Source: a virus. From it: DNA of 32,515 nt. The stretch spans positions 1-32,515 of IMG/VR virus record IMGVR_UViG_3300035698_029194. One strand, written 5' to 3'. Below are positions 7,471 to 15,565 of this stretch, piece after piece. A model generated the notes under the pieces. It searched no databases, was not told the DNA's origin, and was given only the letters and a program-made list of their open reading frames with translations. Within the stretch, counting starts at the first letter, position 1, and each line of letters opens with the position of its first letter. Both the position numbers and the translations under genes were made by a program.

Positions 7471-7688
7471 GGGCAGAAGCCCAAATTGATGATCCAGAGT
7501 TAATAGAAATATTTAGACTCTATGGATTATCAACAAAATTTAAGTCATTGCCCAGAGCTGGTGGCATCTATGAACAAGATGCTTTACTAATGGATTATTT
7601 CTCAATAATCATGGATCAAGTGAACAAAGAAAAAAAGATAGAGATGGAAAAGACACGAACAAGCGCAAGATCAAGGAGTTTGAGATAA
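7467..7688 (+). CDS. Tail assembly chaperone, second ORF (probably reached by -1 frameshift)
   Basis: The nominal start GTG 7467 overlaps the previous TGA and has no SD. The frame is open upstream to 7449, where it reads GKIRWAVRAEAQIDDPEL, which looks like coding sequence before the GTG. This suggests expression as a fusion by -1 frameshifting, as in lambda gpGT. The 73 aa contain DPELIEIFRLYGL and SLPRAGGIYEQDALL, a pattern common in the T domain. It ends with a basic tail and is followed at once by the tape measure gene. Confidence 0.6.
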   Translation: MRAEAQIDDPELIEIFRLYGLSTKFKSLPRAGGIYEQDALLMDYFSIIMDQVNKEKKIEMEKTRTSARSRSLR

Positions 7689-7689
7689 A

Positions 7690-9510
7690 ATGCCAATAGA
7701 GCAAGATTTAATATTTAATATAAAAACTAAAGGTGGAGCCCAAGCTACTGGTGCTGTATCAGCTTCTAAAAAAGCATTAGAGAGCGGAGCAGCAAAAGCA
7801 TCTGCTGGATCTGCTGGATTATTATCTAGTCTTCTCGGTGGAGGAGGAGGAAAAGGTGGAGCCATGGGTGGAATGATGGCACCACTTCAATCAATTCTTG
7901 GTGTAGTTACCAAGCTTGGTGGAATAGTTTTACCATTACTTGGTATCGCTGCTGGATTCGCCTTAATTGTTATGGCAAGTAAAGCCCTTCAAAAAACACT
8001 TGGTAATATTGGAAAACTAATTCTTTTAGCTCTTAGACCAATAGGGGATATGCTTTCAATAATTTTTATGCCACTAATGATGCTAATAAAACCACTTGCC
8101 ATGTTTGTTAATGGATTATTCAGACCATTCATTAGAGAAGCAAGAAGAGCATTTATGTTGGGAATGAAATTCTTTAGACTAGCTGGACAAGCAGAAACTC
8201 CTGAGCTTGCTGAAGCTCTTAATTTAGAAGGATTAGGATCCATGTTTGATGGGATACAATTAATGCTTATGCCAGTAGTGAAAATTATTGCGATAGCAAT
8301 TGGTGAAGGATTAAAATTAGGTATAGATGTTATTCTTGCTCCAGCCCAATTACTTATAATGGCTCTCTCTGCAGTAGGAGACATGTTAATCGATAGTAGT
8401 ATTCCTGGAGTTGTTCAATTAGGAGAAGCATTAAAAGGATTGTCTACAGAAGGACAAAAATTTGTAGATCTTATTAAAACAGAAGCAAAAACAGGTATCG
8501 ATAATTCAGTTCAAGGAATGTTAGACTCTGTTGATGATTGGCATGCTAATGTTCTTGCCCATCAAGCAGCTCTTGAAGCTCTTTATCTTGACGCAGAAAA
8601 AGGAATTAATTTAATAAATAGCTTAGAAATTTCTGAGGAACAAGAGGCTGCGTTAGAAAAACAACTTGCAGAAAATATTTCTATTGGAAGCACTGAAGCA
8701 GCAGTACTTGCAACTACTGCTTGGAATTTAGCAGTAGAATCGATGAAAGACAAGCTTACTGGAGAAAGTGGACTTTCTGGTTCTTTTGATTCAATGCTTG
8801 ATAGAGTACAAACAAAAGTAGATTCTTTATTCCCTGCAGAATCCGAATCTACTACAGATGAATCTAGTACTACTGGATTTGATCTATTAACATTTTTTGG
8901 ACAATTACAAGATATGATGGCAATTCCAACTCTTGGTATTGGAAACCAAGGATTAGAAATAAAGGGATTTTTTGGTATTTTGGATGCACCTTTTGCTGCA
9001 TTAAAAGGTAGTTTAAATTCTCTTGTAGAAGGAACTGATCCAGTAAAAGGTGCATTTAAAAGTCTTAGAGAAAGATTAATTGAAGGAAGTCCAAGTTTGG
9101 AAGCATTTAAAAAAGCTACTGATAAAGCAACACGTCGAAGTGGTCTTGTTGATTTTAAAAAATGGATTGATAATTCTTCTTCATCACTTGAAAGCTTTAT
9201 AAATACTACTACCGATGGAATAAAAGCTATTGGTAATGCAGTAACAACATGTTTGAATGCAGCAAATAGAGCGGAAACAGCAGCAAACAATTCGTATCAT
9301 CCAACAAGAGGATATGCTTCTGGAACAAGTTTTGTTCCAGAGACTGGTCCATATATTTTGCATAAAGGGGAAACTGTTATTCCAGAGGGAGCAAATAGTT
9401 CTGGATCAACAATAAATTTCGGTGGTGTTACAATAAATGCAATAGATGCTGATGATGTAAAAAACAAGTTAGATGAATTAGTGAGAGACAACATGAGGAA
9501 ACTATCTTAG
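7690..9510 (+). CDS. Tape measure protein
   Basis: 606 residues, Ala/Gly/Leu-rich. Residues ~60-135 include several long hydrophobic segments (GGIVLPLLGIAAGFALIVMA, LILLALRPIGDMLSIIFM), and more follow at ~195-235. Such segments are expected in proteins that line the tail and insert in the host membrane. The middle is helical. The C-terminus carries YASGTSFVPETGPYILHKGE followed by TVIPEG, a motif typical of tape measure C-termini. It is the longest gene between tail chaperones and distal tail genes. The size corresponds to a short-to-medium tail by the usual length rule; ATG 7690 has AAGGAG upstream at wide spacing. Confidence 0.82.
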   Translation: MPIEQDLIFNIKTKGGAQATGAVSASKKALESGAAKASAGSAGLLSSLLGGGGGKGGAMGGMMAPLQSILGVVTKLGGIVLPLLGIAAGFALIVMASKALQKTLGNIGKLILLALRPIGDMLSIIFMPLMMLIKPLAMFVNGLFRPFIREARRAFMLGMKFFRLAGQAETPELAEALNLEGLGSMFDGIQLMLMPVVKIIAIAIGEGLKLGIDVILAPAQLLIMALSAVGDMLIDSSIPGVVQLGEALKGLSTEGQKFVDLIKTEAKTGIDNSVQGMLDSVDDWHANVLAHQAALEALYLDAEKGINLINSLEISEEQEAALEKQLAENISIGSTEAAVLATTAWNLAVESMKDKLTGESGLSGSFDSMLDRVQTKVDSLFPAESESTTDESSTTGFDLLTFFGQLQDMMAIPTLGIGNQGLEIKGFFGILDAPFAALKGSLNSLVEGTDPVKGAFKSLRERLIEGSPSLEAFKKATDKATRRSGLVDFKKWIDNSSSSLESFINTTTDGIKAIGNAVTTCLNAANRAETAANNSYHPTRGYASGTSFVPETGPYILHKGETVIPEGANSSGSTINFGGVTINAIDADDVKNKLDELVRDNMRKLS

Positions 9511-9520
9511 AGGTGATTAA

Positions 9521-10216
9521 ATGGGAGTACGAATATATGACACAACTGGAACATTTCCAAGTTTGAATAAAACTGGAGATGCATTATTTACTTTTGATCC
9601 AGAGCCAGAAACAATAAAATTCTCTTATAAAAAACAGAATGATTTTCAAGAAATACCTTTCGAATTTTTGCCAGAGAACTGGGATTCTTATTATCAAGTA
9701 AGATCAATAACTGTTGGCGGAAAAATTTCTAATACAAGCCTTTCTGGAACAGCAACAAGTGGAACAAATTCTACACTTGTAAATACAAATGCGATTTTCT
9801 CAAACTCAACATATACTGGAGGAACAATAACAATAACAAGCGGGACAGGAAATGGACAAACGAAAACAATTTCTTCAAATACAACAACAATCATAACTAT
9901 TACTGGAGCATGGAGTATAAATCCAGATGCAACAAGCAAATACTTAATAAAAGCTACAGATGTTAAGGAAAAAATGGAGAATCTTGATAAATTATCTTTT
10001 TATTATGCAATAGCAACGGGATACCCAACTGGCGGACAAGCAGAATTTACTAATAGTGCTGGAGAAAAAATCTATGCTCTAGAAATAGATTTTCCAGGAA
10101 GCAAAACAAAGCTTGTTTTTGTGGCATTCGAGGGAAATGATTTTTCTCTAGAAAAAGGTCTTTACATAAGTTTTACCTCAACTTTCCGAGAAGTATCAAG
10201 TGTATATGTGATGTAA
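9521..10216 (+). CDS. Distal tail-like protein with inserted beta module
   Basis: ATG 9521 follows AGGTGATTAA. The N-terminal ~70 residues and C-terminal ~70 residues form a discontinuous beta domain of the kind found in distal tail/baseplate proteins (FTFDPEPETIKFSYKK at the start, KLVFVAFEGNDFSLEKGLY near the end). Between them (about residues 72-145) lies a Thr/Ser/Gly-rich module, SGTATSGTNSTLVNTNAIF to INPDATSKYLI. This is a widespread adhesin-like insert in virus structural proteins, with the pattern 'GTAT.G...TLV ... TITSGTGNGQT'. Its place after the tape measure supports a distal tail role; the hub-like gene follows with a 1-nt gap. Confidence 0.58.
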   Translation: MGVRIYDTTGTFPSLNKTGDALFTFDPEPETIKFSYKKQNDFQEIPFEFLPENWDSYYQVRSITVGGKISNTSLSGTATSGTNSTLVNTNAIFSNSTYTGGTITITSGTGNGQTKTISSNTTTIITITGAWSINPDATSKYLIKATDVKEKMENLDKLSFYYAIATGYPTGGQAEFTNSAGEKIYALEIDFPGSKTKLVFVAFEGNDFSLEKGLYISFTSTFREVSSVYVM

Positions 10217-10217
10217 A

Positions 10218-12203
10218 ATGGCTGAACGGACACAATTAAGATACTATGTCGATATAGGTGGTTCTACAATAAGTAAAATACTTAGTGTTACATCTAAAAA
10301 AAGAATGACAAATCAGTCCGGAAGCTTTAATCTAAAAGTCCATGATCCAATCAACACCTTATATGACACTATTTCTTCTGGAGACGAGATAGAGATTTTT
10401 AGGCAATCAGATGACAAACAAGTATTCGGTGGATACATTGAACCAATTAAGAGAAACAAGAAAAAGTCTTATGAATTAACAATAACAGGTGGAGATTATA
10501 CAACAAAACTTAATCAGATACTTGTTCGTGCCCAAGTTTATAATGAAAGAGAATACAGTGTAATTATTCGTGACTTAATGAATACTTATATAATGGCAAC
10601 AGATGTTATTGATGACATGAATGAAACAACTGATTGGGTAGCAGCAGATGATTTTAGTAACTTGAGTGCTGAGAGTGGAGATGATGCCAATGATAATCCT
10701 ATTTCTAGACTAGGAAGTGCTTGCTTGAGTGTTGATTGCACTTATAGTGCTGGGGTGGGAACACTAACAAAAACAATGGGTAGTTCACTAACTTTAGCAG
10801 CAACAGACTATATTTGCATGTATTTATATATTGCTGATACAGATAATTTGGGAACCAATGTTGTTCTAAGATTTGGGCAAGACGCAAGCAATTATTATAC
10901 AATAACAAAAGCTAGTTCAGGATTATCAGATGGTTGGAACTATATTGAATTTGATGTTGCTGACAAAGTTAGTGGGGCAGGAAGTCCTTCTTTAACAGCA
11001 GTAGATTATTATCAAGTTCGTGTCGATATTGATAGTGGAGCAAGTTCAATTAACTTGTATTTCGATGACTTGAGAAGAACACCTCACACTTCAGCAGATT
11101 TTACTGTTTCAAATGTTTCAACAACAGAATACTATTCAGATATTTTGTTTAAGAACATGACGGCTTTTGAGTCAATAAAAAAGGTTGCTCAATTAAGACC
11201 AAATGATTACGATTTTTTCGTGGACTTAACAAAGGTTCTTAATTTCGGTATTTTTGGAACAACAGATAGTGGTGTTGATTTAATAAGAGGAACGAATATT
11301 TTGAAGGATGAGTTTTTTGATGATGATGAGAATCTTGTTAATGTTGTTACTGTTTATGGTGGCAGACAACTATACACATACGAAGATAGTTTCGATGGTG
11401 ATGGATCAACAGATACTTTTACACTAGGATACGAGCCTGTTGATACATATGTTGAGGTTGGTGGAGTAAAGCAATTAGGTTACCAAAAAGACATGGCAAC
11501 AACAACTTTTGACTATAGAATGGATCAAGAGAACAAGAATGTTATTTTTGAGAGTGGAAGTATCCCAGGAGCTGGAAGCGGGAATGTTGTGGTGAGATAC
11601 ACTTATTCTGTTCCAATAATTGTTCAGAATCAAGATGATGCAAGTATTACTTCTTATGGAAAGAGAGAAAAAAAGATTGAGAATCCTCACTTAAAAACAA
11701 GAGATGATGCTGCTGTAGTAGCATCAAATTATTTAGAGAGATACAAGGATCCAATAATAAATGGAAAAGTAACAAGTAAAATAGAGCCAACCATTGATGT
11801 TGGTGAAACAGTTGATGTAACAGATGCAAAATTTTTTGATGCTACTCAAACACTTACTGTAATTGAGATGTCAACAACATATATTGGTGGAACACCAAAA
11901 ACAGAATTTACACTTACAGATATTTTTAAGTCTACTGAAATGTATTTGAATGAATTATTTGAAAGAGTTAATGCATTAGAAGAAAAAGAGAAAGGAGAAT
12001 CAGAAGCTATCTCTAGATTAACTCCGTTCTTAGATGACTTAAATTTAACAGATAGTGGTAGCAATTTAGAAATAAAAACAAGAACTCCAACTGGAGGATT
12101 CATTTTTGGAAACGCAACAATAGGTTTACTTGATGATAGTCCTTTGGGAAATGCTGGAGCAGTTGCTTGGAGTACAGATCAAGCAACAAACAAGAGTGGG
12201 TGA
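10218..12203 (+). CDS. Baseplate hub / tail-associated protein with inserted carbohydrate-binding-like domain
   Basis: The 661-aa protein starts with a gp27/late-control-D-type beta domain (YYVDIGGSTISKILSV, EIEIFRQSDDKQVFGGYIE). About residues 140-295 form a jelly-roll domain with a CBM-like end (WNYIEFDVADK, DYYQVRVDIDSG, INLYFDDLRR). The hub fold resumes at SDILFKNMTAFESIKKVAQL. At about 390-470 there is a DGDGSTDTFTLGY beta module like that in the gene at 5270. The C-terminus has helix ELFERVNALEEKEK followed by an extended tail. Likely it caps the tail tip and may bind host glycans through the insert. The match to the hub family is structural-pattern based. Confidence 0.62.
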   Translation: MAERTQLRYYVDIGGSTISKILSVTSKKRMTNQSGSFNLKVHDPINTLYDTISSGDEIEIFRQSDDKQVFGGYIEPIKRNKKKSYELTITGGDYTTKLNQILVRAQVYNEREYSVIIRDLMNTYIMATDVIDDMNETTDWVAADDFSNLSAESGDDANDNPISRLGSACLSVDCTYSAGVGTLTKTMGSSLTLAATDYICMYLYIADTDNLGTNVVLRFGQDASNYYTITKASSGLSDGWNYIEFDVADKVSGAGSPSLTAVDYYQVRVDIDSGASSINLYFDDLRRTPHTSADFTVSNVSTTEYYSDILFKNMTAFESIKKVAQLRPNDYDFFVDLTKVLNFGIFGTTDSGVDLIRGTNILKDEFFDDDENLVNVVTVYGGRQLYTYEDSFDGDGSTDTFTLGYEPVDTYVEVGGVKQLGYQKDMATTTFDYRMDQENKNVIFESGSIPGAGSGNVVVRYTYSVPIIVQNQDDASITSYGKREKKIENPHLKTRDDAAVVASNYLERYKDPIINGKVTSKIEPTIDVGETVDVTDAKFFDATQTLTVIEMSTTYIGGTPKTEFTLTDIFKSTEMYLNELFERVNALEEKEKGESEAISRLTPFLDDLNLTDSGSNLEIKTRTPTGGFIFGNATIGLLDDSPLGNAGAVAWSTDQATNKSG

Positions 12204-12208
12204 AATAC

Positions 12209-12694
12209 ATGAATGAAAAAATGAGATTAAAGGGAAAATTCAAAATATATGGAGTTAGAACTCTAGAAGAGAGAGCAATTGGTAAAGGAGAACTATTAGT
12301 TGATAAAAAGAATTTAATAGTTACTGCTGGAAAAAACCTTGTTAGAGACAAATTGAATGGGGACGATACAACAACTTATTTACAGGGATTTGCGTTTGGG
12401 ACAGGAACAACCGCACCTGCTGTTGGAGATACAGATCTTGAGACAGTAGTAGCTTATAGTGGTGTGAATAAATATAAAGCATTTCAAACATACGCAAACT
12501 CAGATGCTTCAACAGAATACATCGGTTGGTTTGCTTCTACGGAACCAGTTACACAACCAGTTGATATCACAGAAGTCGGGTTGTTTTCTAGCACAGGAAC
12601 AAGTGGTGGAACAATGTATTGCAGACAAACATTTGATGCAATAACAAAAACAACTTCATTAGAGCTTCGTTTAGAATACACACTGGGGTTTTAA
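12209..12694 (+). CDS. Tail-tip/fibre-associated protein, 161 aa
   Basis: ATG 12209 is chosen because GGGTG precedes it at good spacing; the frame also extends upstream into the hub gene. Core sequence KNLVRDKLNGDD followed by FGTGTTAPAVGDTDLET matches a recurrent virus tail-fibre family with the pattern 'N.v.d.l.G ... GtGttap..sDt.L..E'. VDITEVGLFSS and LELRLEYTLGF complete the domain. Likely part of the tail tip or a fibre base. A TATA promoter follows its stop. Confidence 0.55.
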   Translation: MNEKMRLKGKFKIYGVRTLEERAIGKGELLVDKKNLIVTAGKNLVRDKLNGDDTTTYLQGFAFGTGTTAPAVGDTDLETVVAYSGVNKYKAFQTYANSDASTEYIGWFASTEPVTQPVDITEVGLFSSTGTSGGTMYCRQTFDAITKTTSLELRLEYTLGF

Positions 12695-12698
12695 TATA

Positions 12699-12714
12699 TA
12701 TATTTAAATAAAAG
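12699..12714 (+). promoter_or_regulatory. Archaeal TATA-box promoter, copy 3
   Basis: TATATTTAAATAAAAG, with TTTAAATA at 12703-12710, matches copies 1 and 2. Predicted start near 12732-12735. TTAGGAGGTATTTAATATG supplies an SD for the Cys-rich gene at 12748, so this transcript has a short leader. Confidence 0.7.
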
Positions 12715-12747
12715 AAATAAGAAACAAAATATTAGGAGGTATTTAAT

Positions 12748-13284
12748 ATGACAGAAGGTGTTTTTCCAAAATGTGATGGATGTTGTTTTTACGCAAGTGA
12801 AGCAAATATAGTTAATGTTGCAACCGAGACAGCACTAGAGAATGCAATGAATATTGCTAGTCTTCAGTTCTGCCAAACTGTTACAGACATTGATCATGAT
12901 TATTTGGTAGTAGATGTTATGTCTGATAATGGTGGATACAATAATACTATTTGTAATGCTGATTCAACCGCAGATTATAATGGTTCTGACTTAACAGGAG
13001 CTTATGAGAATACTGGACCAGCTTGTGATTGTGTTGTTACTGAAGACATTTGTTTTGATGGAGAAGTTGAGCAAGTATATTTAACAGCAGTGAATGCTGG
13101 AACAGGAACAATTCTTTATAATGTTGTGAATGCAACAGGTGGAGCAACTCTTTGCTCTGGACTAAGCTTGAATTGTCAATACTCTATGTCTTGTTGTGTA
13201 TGCTGTATCAGACTTGAATTTGCTTTTTGTACTGATGCTTTAAGCTGTTTGCGTAACTATGCTTTAGCGGTGGTAACAGTATGA
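12748..13284 (+). CDS. Cysteine-rich putative virion surface protein 1
   Basis: 178 residues with 16 Cys (~9%), including KCDGCC, ACDC and SCCVCC clusters. It has no signal peptide. The sequence otherwise reads like a soluble beta protein (DHDYLVVDVMSDNGGYNNT, TILYNVVNATGGATLC, NYALAVVT). It shares motifs and ends with the next gene, so the two are tandem paralogues. Position after the tail tip genes and its own late promoter suggest a structural, possibly receptor-binding role; Cys could bind metal or form disulphides. No known family recognised. Confidence 0.7.
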   Translation: MTEGVFPKCDGCCFYASEANIVNVATETALENAMNIASLQFCQTVTDIDHDYLVVDVMSDNGGYNNTICNADSTADYNGSDLTGAYENTGPACDCVVTEDICFDGEVEQVYLTAVNAGTGTILYNVVNATGGATLCSGLSLNCQYSMSCCVCCIRLEFAFCTDALSCLRNYALAVVTV

Positions 13285-14351
13285 CTGTTGAAAGTTGTTT
13301 TCCAAAAGATCCTTGCAACATATATTATGCTTCGGAATTTAATACAGCATACTATGTCGCAGAAAGTGGTTTGGAAACAGCAATGAATATTGCAGCACTT
13401 CAATAATCTGATAGTGTTAGTGATATAGACCACGACTATATGTTAGTGGATATTATGACAGATGCTACAGGATACAATAATACTGTTTGTGACACCGACA
13501 CTACTTCAAAATTTTGTGGAACTGCTTTAACAGGAAATTATAGGAATGCTTGTTGTAAAGCAAATGCTGTTGTTGGTTGTTTGGCTTATTGTTATGGATA
13601 TGTTTCTGGATGTACTGGAGGCTGGGTTATTTGTAAATCAGATTATGGTTTAAGAGTACATGTTTCCGAAGGAGGTTGTAATATGTCTGGGTATGCACAC
13701 GGTATTACTTGTATTGCTTCTGAAGATTTTGATGAAGCAAATGATTATCTTATTGAGTTTAAGATTTTGTGTTTCATTAATAGGTCTAGAGAAGGAAATG
13801 GTGGTGGTGACATCGCTTCTTTGCAAGTTTGTGGTTCTCATGATAATTATTCTTGTTGTATAACTGGAACCAATGACGTATTTGGTATTACTAATTGTTA
13901 TTGTTACAAAAAAGCCAGCACTAATTGTTGGGATTTTTATAAAAATGGGACTTGTCTTTGTCAAGTAACAATGAGTGCCTTTCCAAATATTATTTTTACT
14001 GGTTGCGGATATATTGAAAGTGGAACTCACTGTTCTAGGTCTGTTTATGCTTATGCTTGCATGAGTGATATTTGTGAACACTGTATTATTAGTTCAAAGG
14101 TAGTTACTGAAGATATTGATTTTGGAAGCGAAGTTTCTCAATTATATATTACTGATGAAGTTTGCGGAACAGGAACAACAACTTATAATGTTGTAAATCC
14201 TACTGGAGGAGCGTGCCTTTGCACTGGTTTAACAACAAAATGTAATTATGCTATGGATTGTTGCTTATGTTCTTTAAGATTTGAAATTGTTCAATGCGAT
14301 GATGATGTATCATGTGTAAAAAGTTATGCTATGGCTGTGGTTACAGCTTAA
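13281..14351 (+). pseudogene. Cysteine-rich putative virion surface protein 2, in-frame TAA
   Basis: ATG 13281 overlaps the previous stop and has GGTGGT upstream. The frame aligns with paralogue 1 (ETAMNIAALQ ... DIDHDYMLVDIMTD against ENAMNIASLQ ... DIDHDYLVVDVMSD), but codon 42 (13404-13406) is TAA where paralogue 1 has Phe. Beyond it the frame is open to 14351 with ~33 Cys in the downstream 303 codons. Relative to paralogue 1 there is a ~150-residue insertion (about 13560-14090) with CYGYVSGCTGGW and CYCYKKASTNCW. The end repeats YNVVNPTGGA and SYAMAVVTA. It is either a nonsense-broken gene, a sequence error or a readthrough product; ATG 13440 is an internal codon without an SD. Confidence 0.6.
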
Positions 14352-14364
14352 TGGAGGTAATAAA

Positions 14365-15360
14365 ATGACTGAAAAAGAAAAAGTATTCATAAAAATTGAT
14401 GGAGGAATAGGTAGATGTATTGCTGCTACTGGAGTAATAGAAGAGTATGCAAAAAATAATCCAGAGAAAGAAATAAATGTAGTTTCAAGTTTTGACTATG
14501 TTTTTAATGGATTACCAAGTATCAATAGAGTGTATCCATTTCCCGGAACAAAGTTTTTGTATGAGGATCACATAAAGAAAGGAATATTTATGGAGCCAGA
14601 ACCATATAATGATGTTTCTTATTATAGAGATGAAAAACATTTAGCAACAGTATTCAACAAACTCATTTCTGGAGAAGAAAAGTTTGTTCAACCTAAAATG
14701 GTTTTAACAGAAAACGAGAATGTGGATGCAAAATTATTTATTAAAAGTGAGACACAAAAAAATAAAAAGAAACCAGTTCTTATTCAAATGTGGGGAAGCA
14801 GTGGCGGATTCTCTGACGGAGAAAGCGGAGTTAAAGCGGATGAAACATATCGTAGTTTTGGAGAAAAGTTTGGAAAAGCCTTAATAAACAAGCTTTTAGC
14901 TAATGGTTTTCAACCCTATTGTGTCCAATTACCTAACCAAATAGCATTCAATGGGAGTAAAGTTTTCCATGATCAAAATGTTAGAAAACTTATTGCTACA
15001 ATTCCTCATGTTAGTGGTGTAATTGCTTGTGACAGTTTTCTTCATCACGCAAGTGCTTCTCTTGGAACACCTGTTAAAACAATAGCATTGTGGGGAGGAA
15101 CAAGTGAAAAAAATCTTGGATACAGCGAGCAAACAAATTTTAGAAGCAAGACTGTTGATGAAAACGAGCCAAATAGAGTTCCCCACGATAGATCGTATTA
15201 CATAAACAAGAACAAGGATTGTAATGAATTTAATTTAGGTTTAATAGATAAAATATTGGAGGTGCTGAAAGATGGCGAAAATAGTAGCGAGAAAGGATCT
15301 AAAAACGAAATCAAAGGAGGATCCGGAGAAAAAGAAGAAAAAATCGATGGTTCCAGATGA
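14365..15360 (+). CDS. GT9-like (heptosyltransferase-fold) glycosyltransferase
   Basis: GGAGG precedes ATG 14365; the frame extends upstream but without SD. N-terminus KVFIKIDGGIGRCIAATGVIEEY resembles the 'GD...a.p.l..L' start of GT9 enzymes. The nucleotide-sugar-binding half has GVIACDSFLHHASASLGTP and TIALWGGTSEKNLGY, the GT9 pattern 'vs.DSg..H.A.alg.P.v.lfG.t.p...gy'. It probably transfers a sugar to a virion protein or host surface. The adjacent Cys-rich surface proteins are possible acceptors (inference). The last ~26 residues overlap the next gene and are low-complexity, so they may be dispensable. Confidence 0.72.
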   Translation: MTEKEKVFIKIDGGIGRCIAATGVIEEYAKNNPEKEINVVSSFDYVFNGLPSINRVYPFPGTKFLYEDHIKKGIFMEPEPYNDVSYYRDEKHLATVFNKLISGEEKFVQPKMVLTENENVDAKLFIKSETQKNKKKPVLIQMWGSSGGFSDGESGVKADETYRSFGEKFGKALINKLLANGFQPYCVQLPNQIAFNGSKVFHDQNVRKLIATIPHVSGVIACDSFLHHASASLGTPVKTIALWGGTSEKNLGYSEQTNFRSKTVDENEPNRVPHDRSYYINKNKDCNEFNLGLIDKILEVLKDGENSSEKGSKNEIKGGSGEKEEKIDGSR

Positions 15361-15565
15361 TCCAGAACCACGTAAAGAAATAAGTTTAAATAGAAGAAAA
15401 AAGGTTCAAATTATAAGGAAAGTTTGGTCTGAACCAGATATATTAAGAGTTATTCAAAATACGAAACTAGCAATGGAAGAATATAAAAAACTTGATTTAG
15501 ACACAAAGGATCTTGACAAAAAACTTGAGAAGTTTAGGAATAGATTAACGGAGATAAAAAAATGA
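15272..15565 (+). CDS. Small basic hypothetical protein, 97 aa
   Basis: ATG 15272 follows TTGGAGGTG at 6-7 nt, a strong SD inside the preceding gene, so the two overlap by 89 nt. The first ~45 residues are extremely Lys/Glu/Pro-rich and disordered; the rest is a helix or coiled coil (KLDLDTKDLDKKLEKFRNRL). Its stop overlaps the next ATG (ATGA). No known family; coupling suggests it works with the downstream Cys-protease candidate. Confidence 0.6.
   Translation: MAKIVARKDLKTKSKEDPEKKKKKSMVPDDPEPRKEISLNRRKKVQIIRKVWSEPDILRVIQNTKLAMEEYKKLDLDTKDLDKKLEKFRNRLTEIKK

Noticed and set aside
8583-9290. 235-codon open frame antisense to the tape measure gene
   Set aside because: It has no SD, lies wholly under a well-supported gene, and its composition mirrors the Ala/Leu-rich sense strand.
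13440-14351. Separate 303-aa gene starting at ATG 13440
   Set aside because: No SD precedes it, and homology to the paralogue continues upstream through the TAA to ATG 13281.
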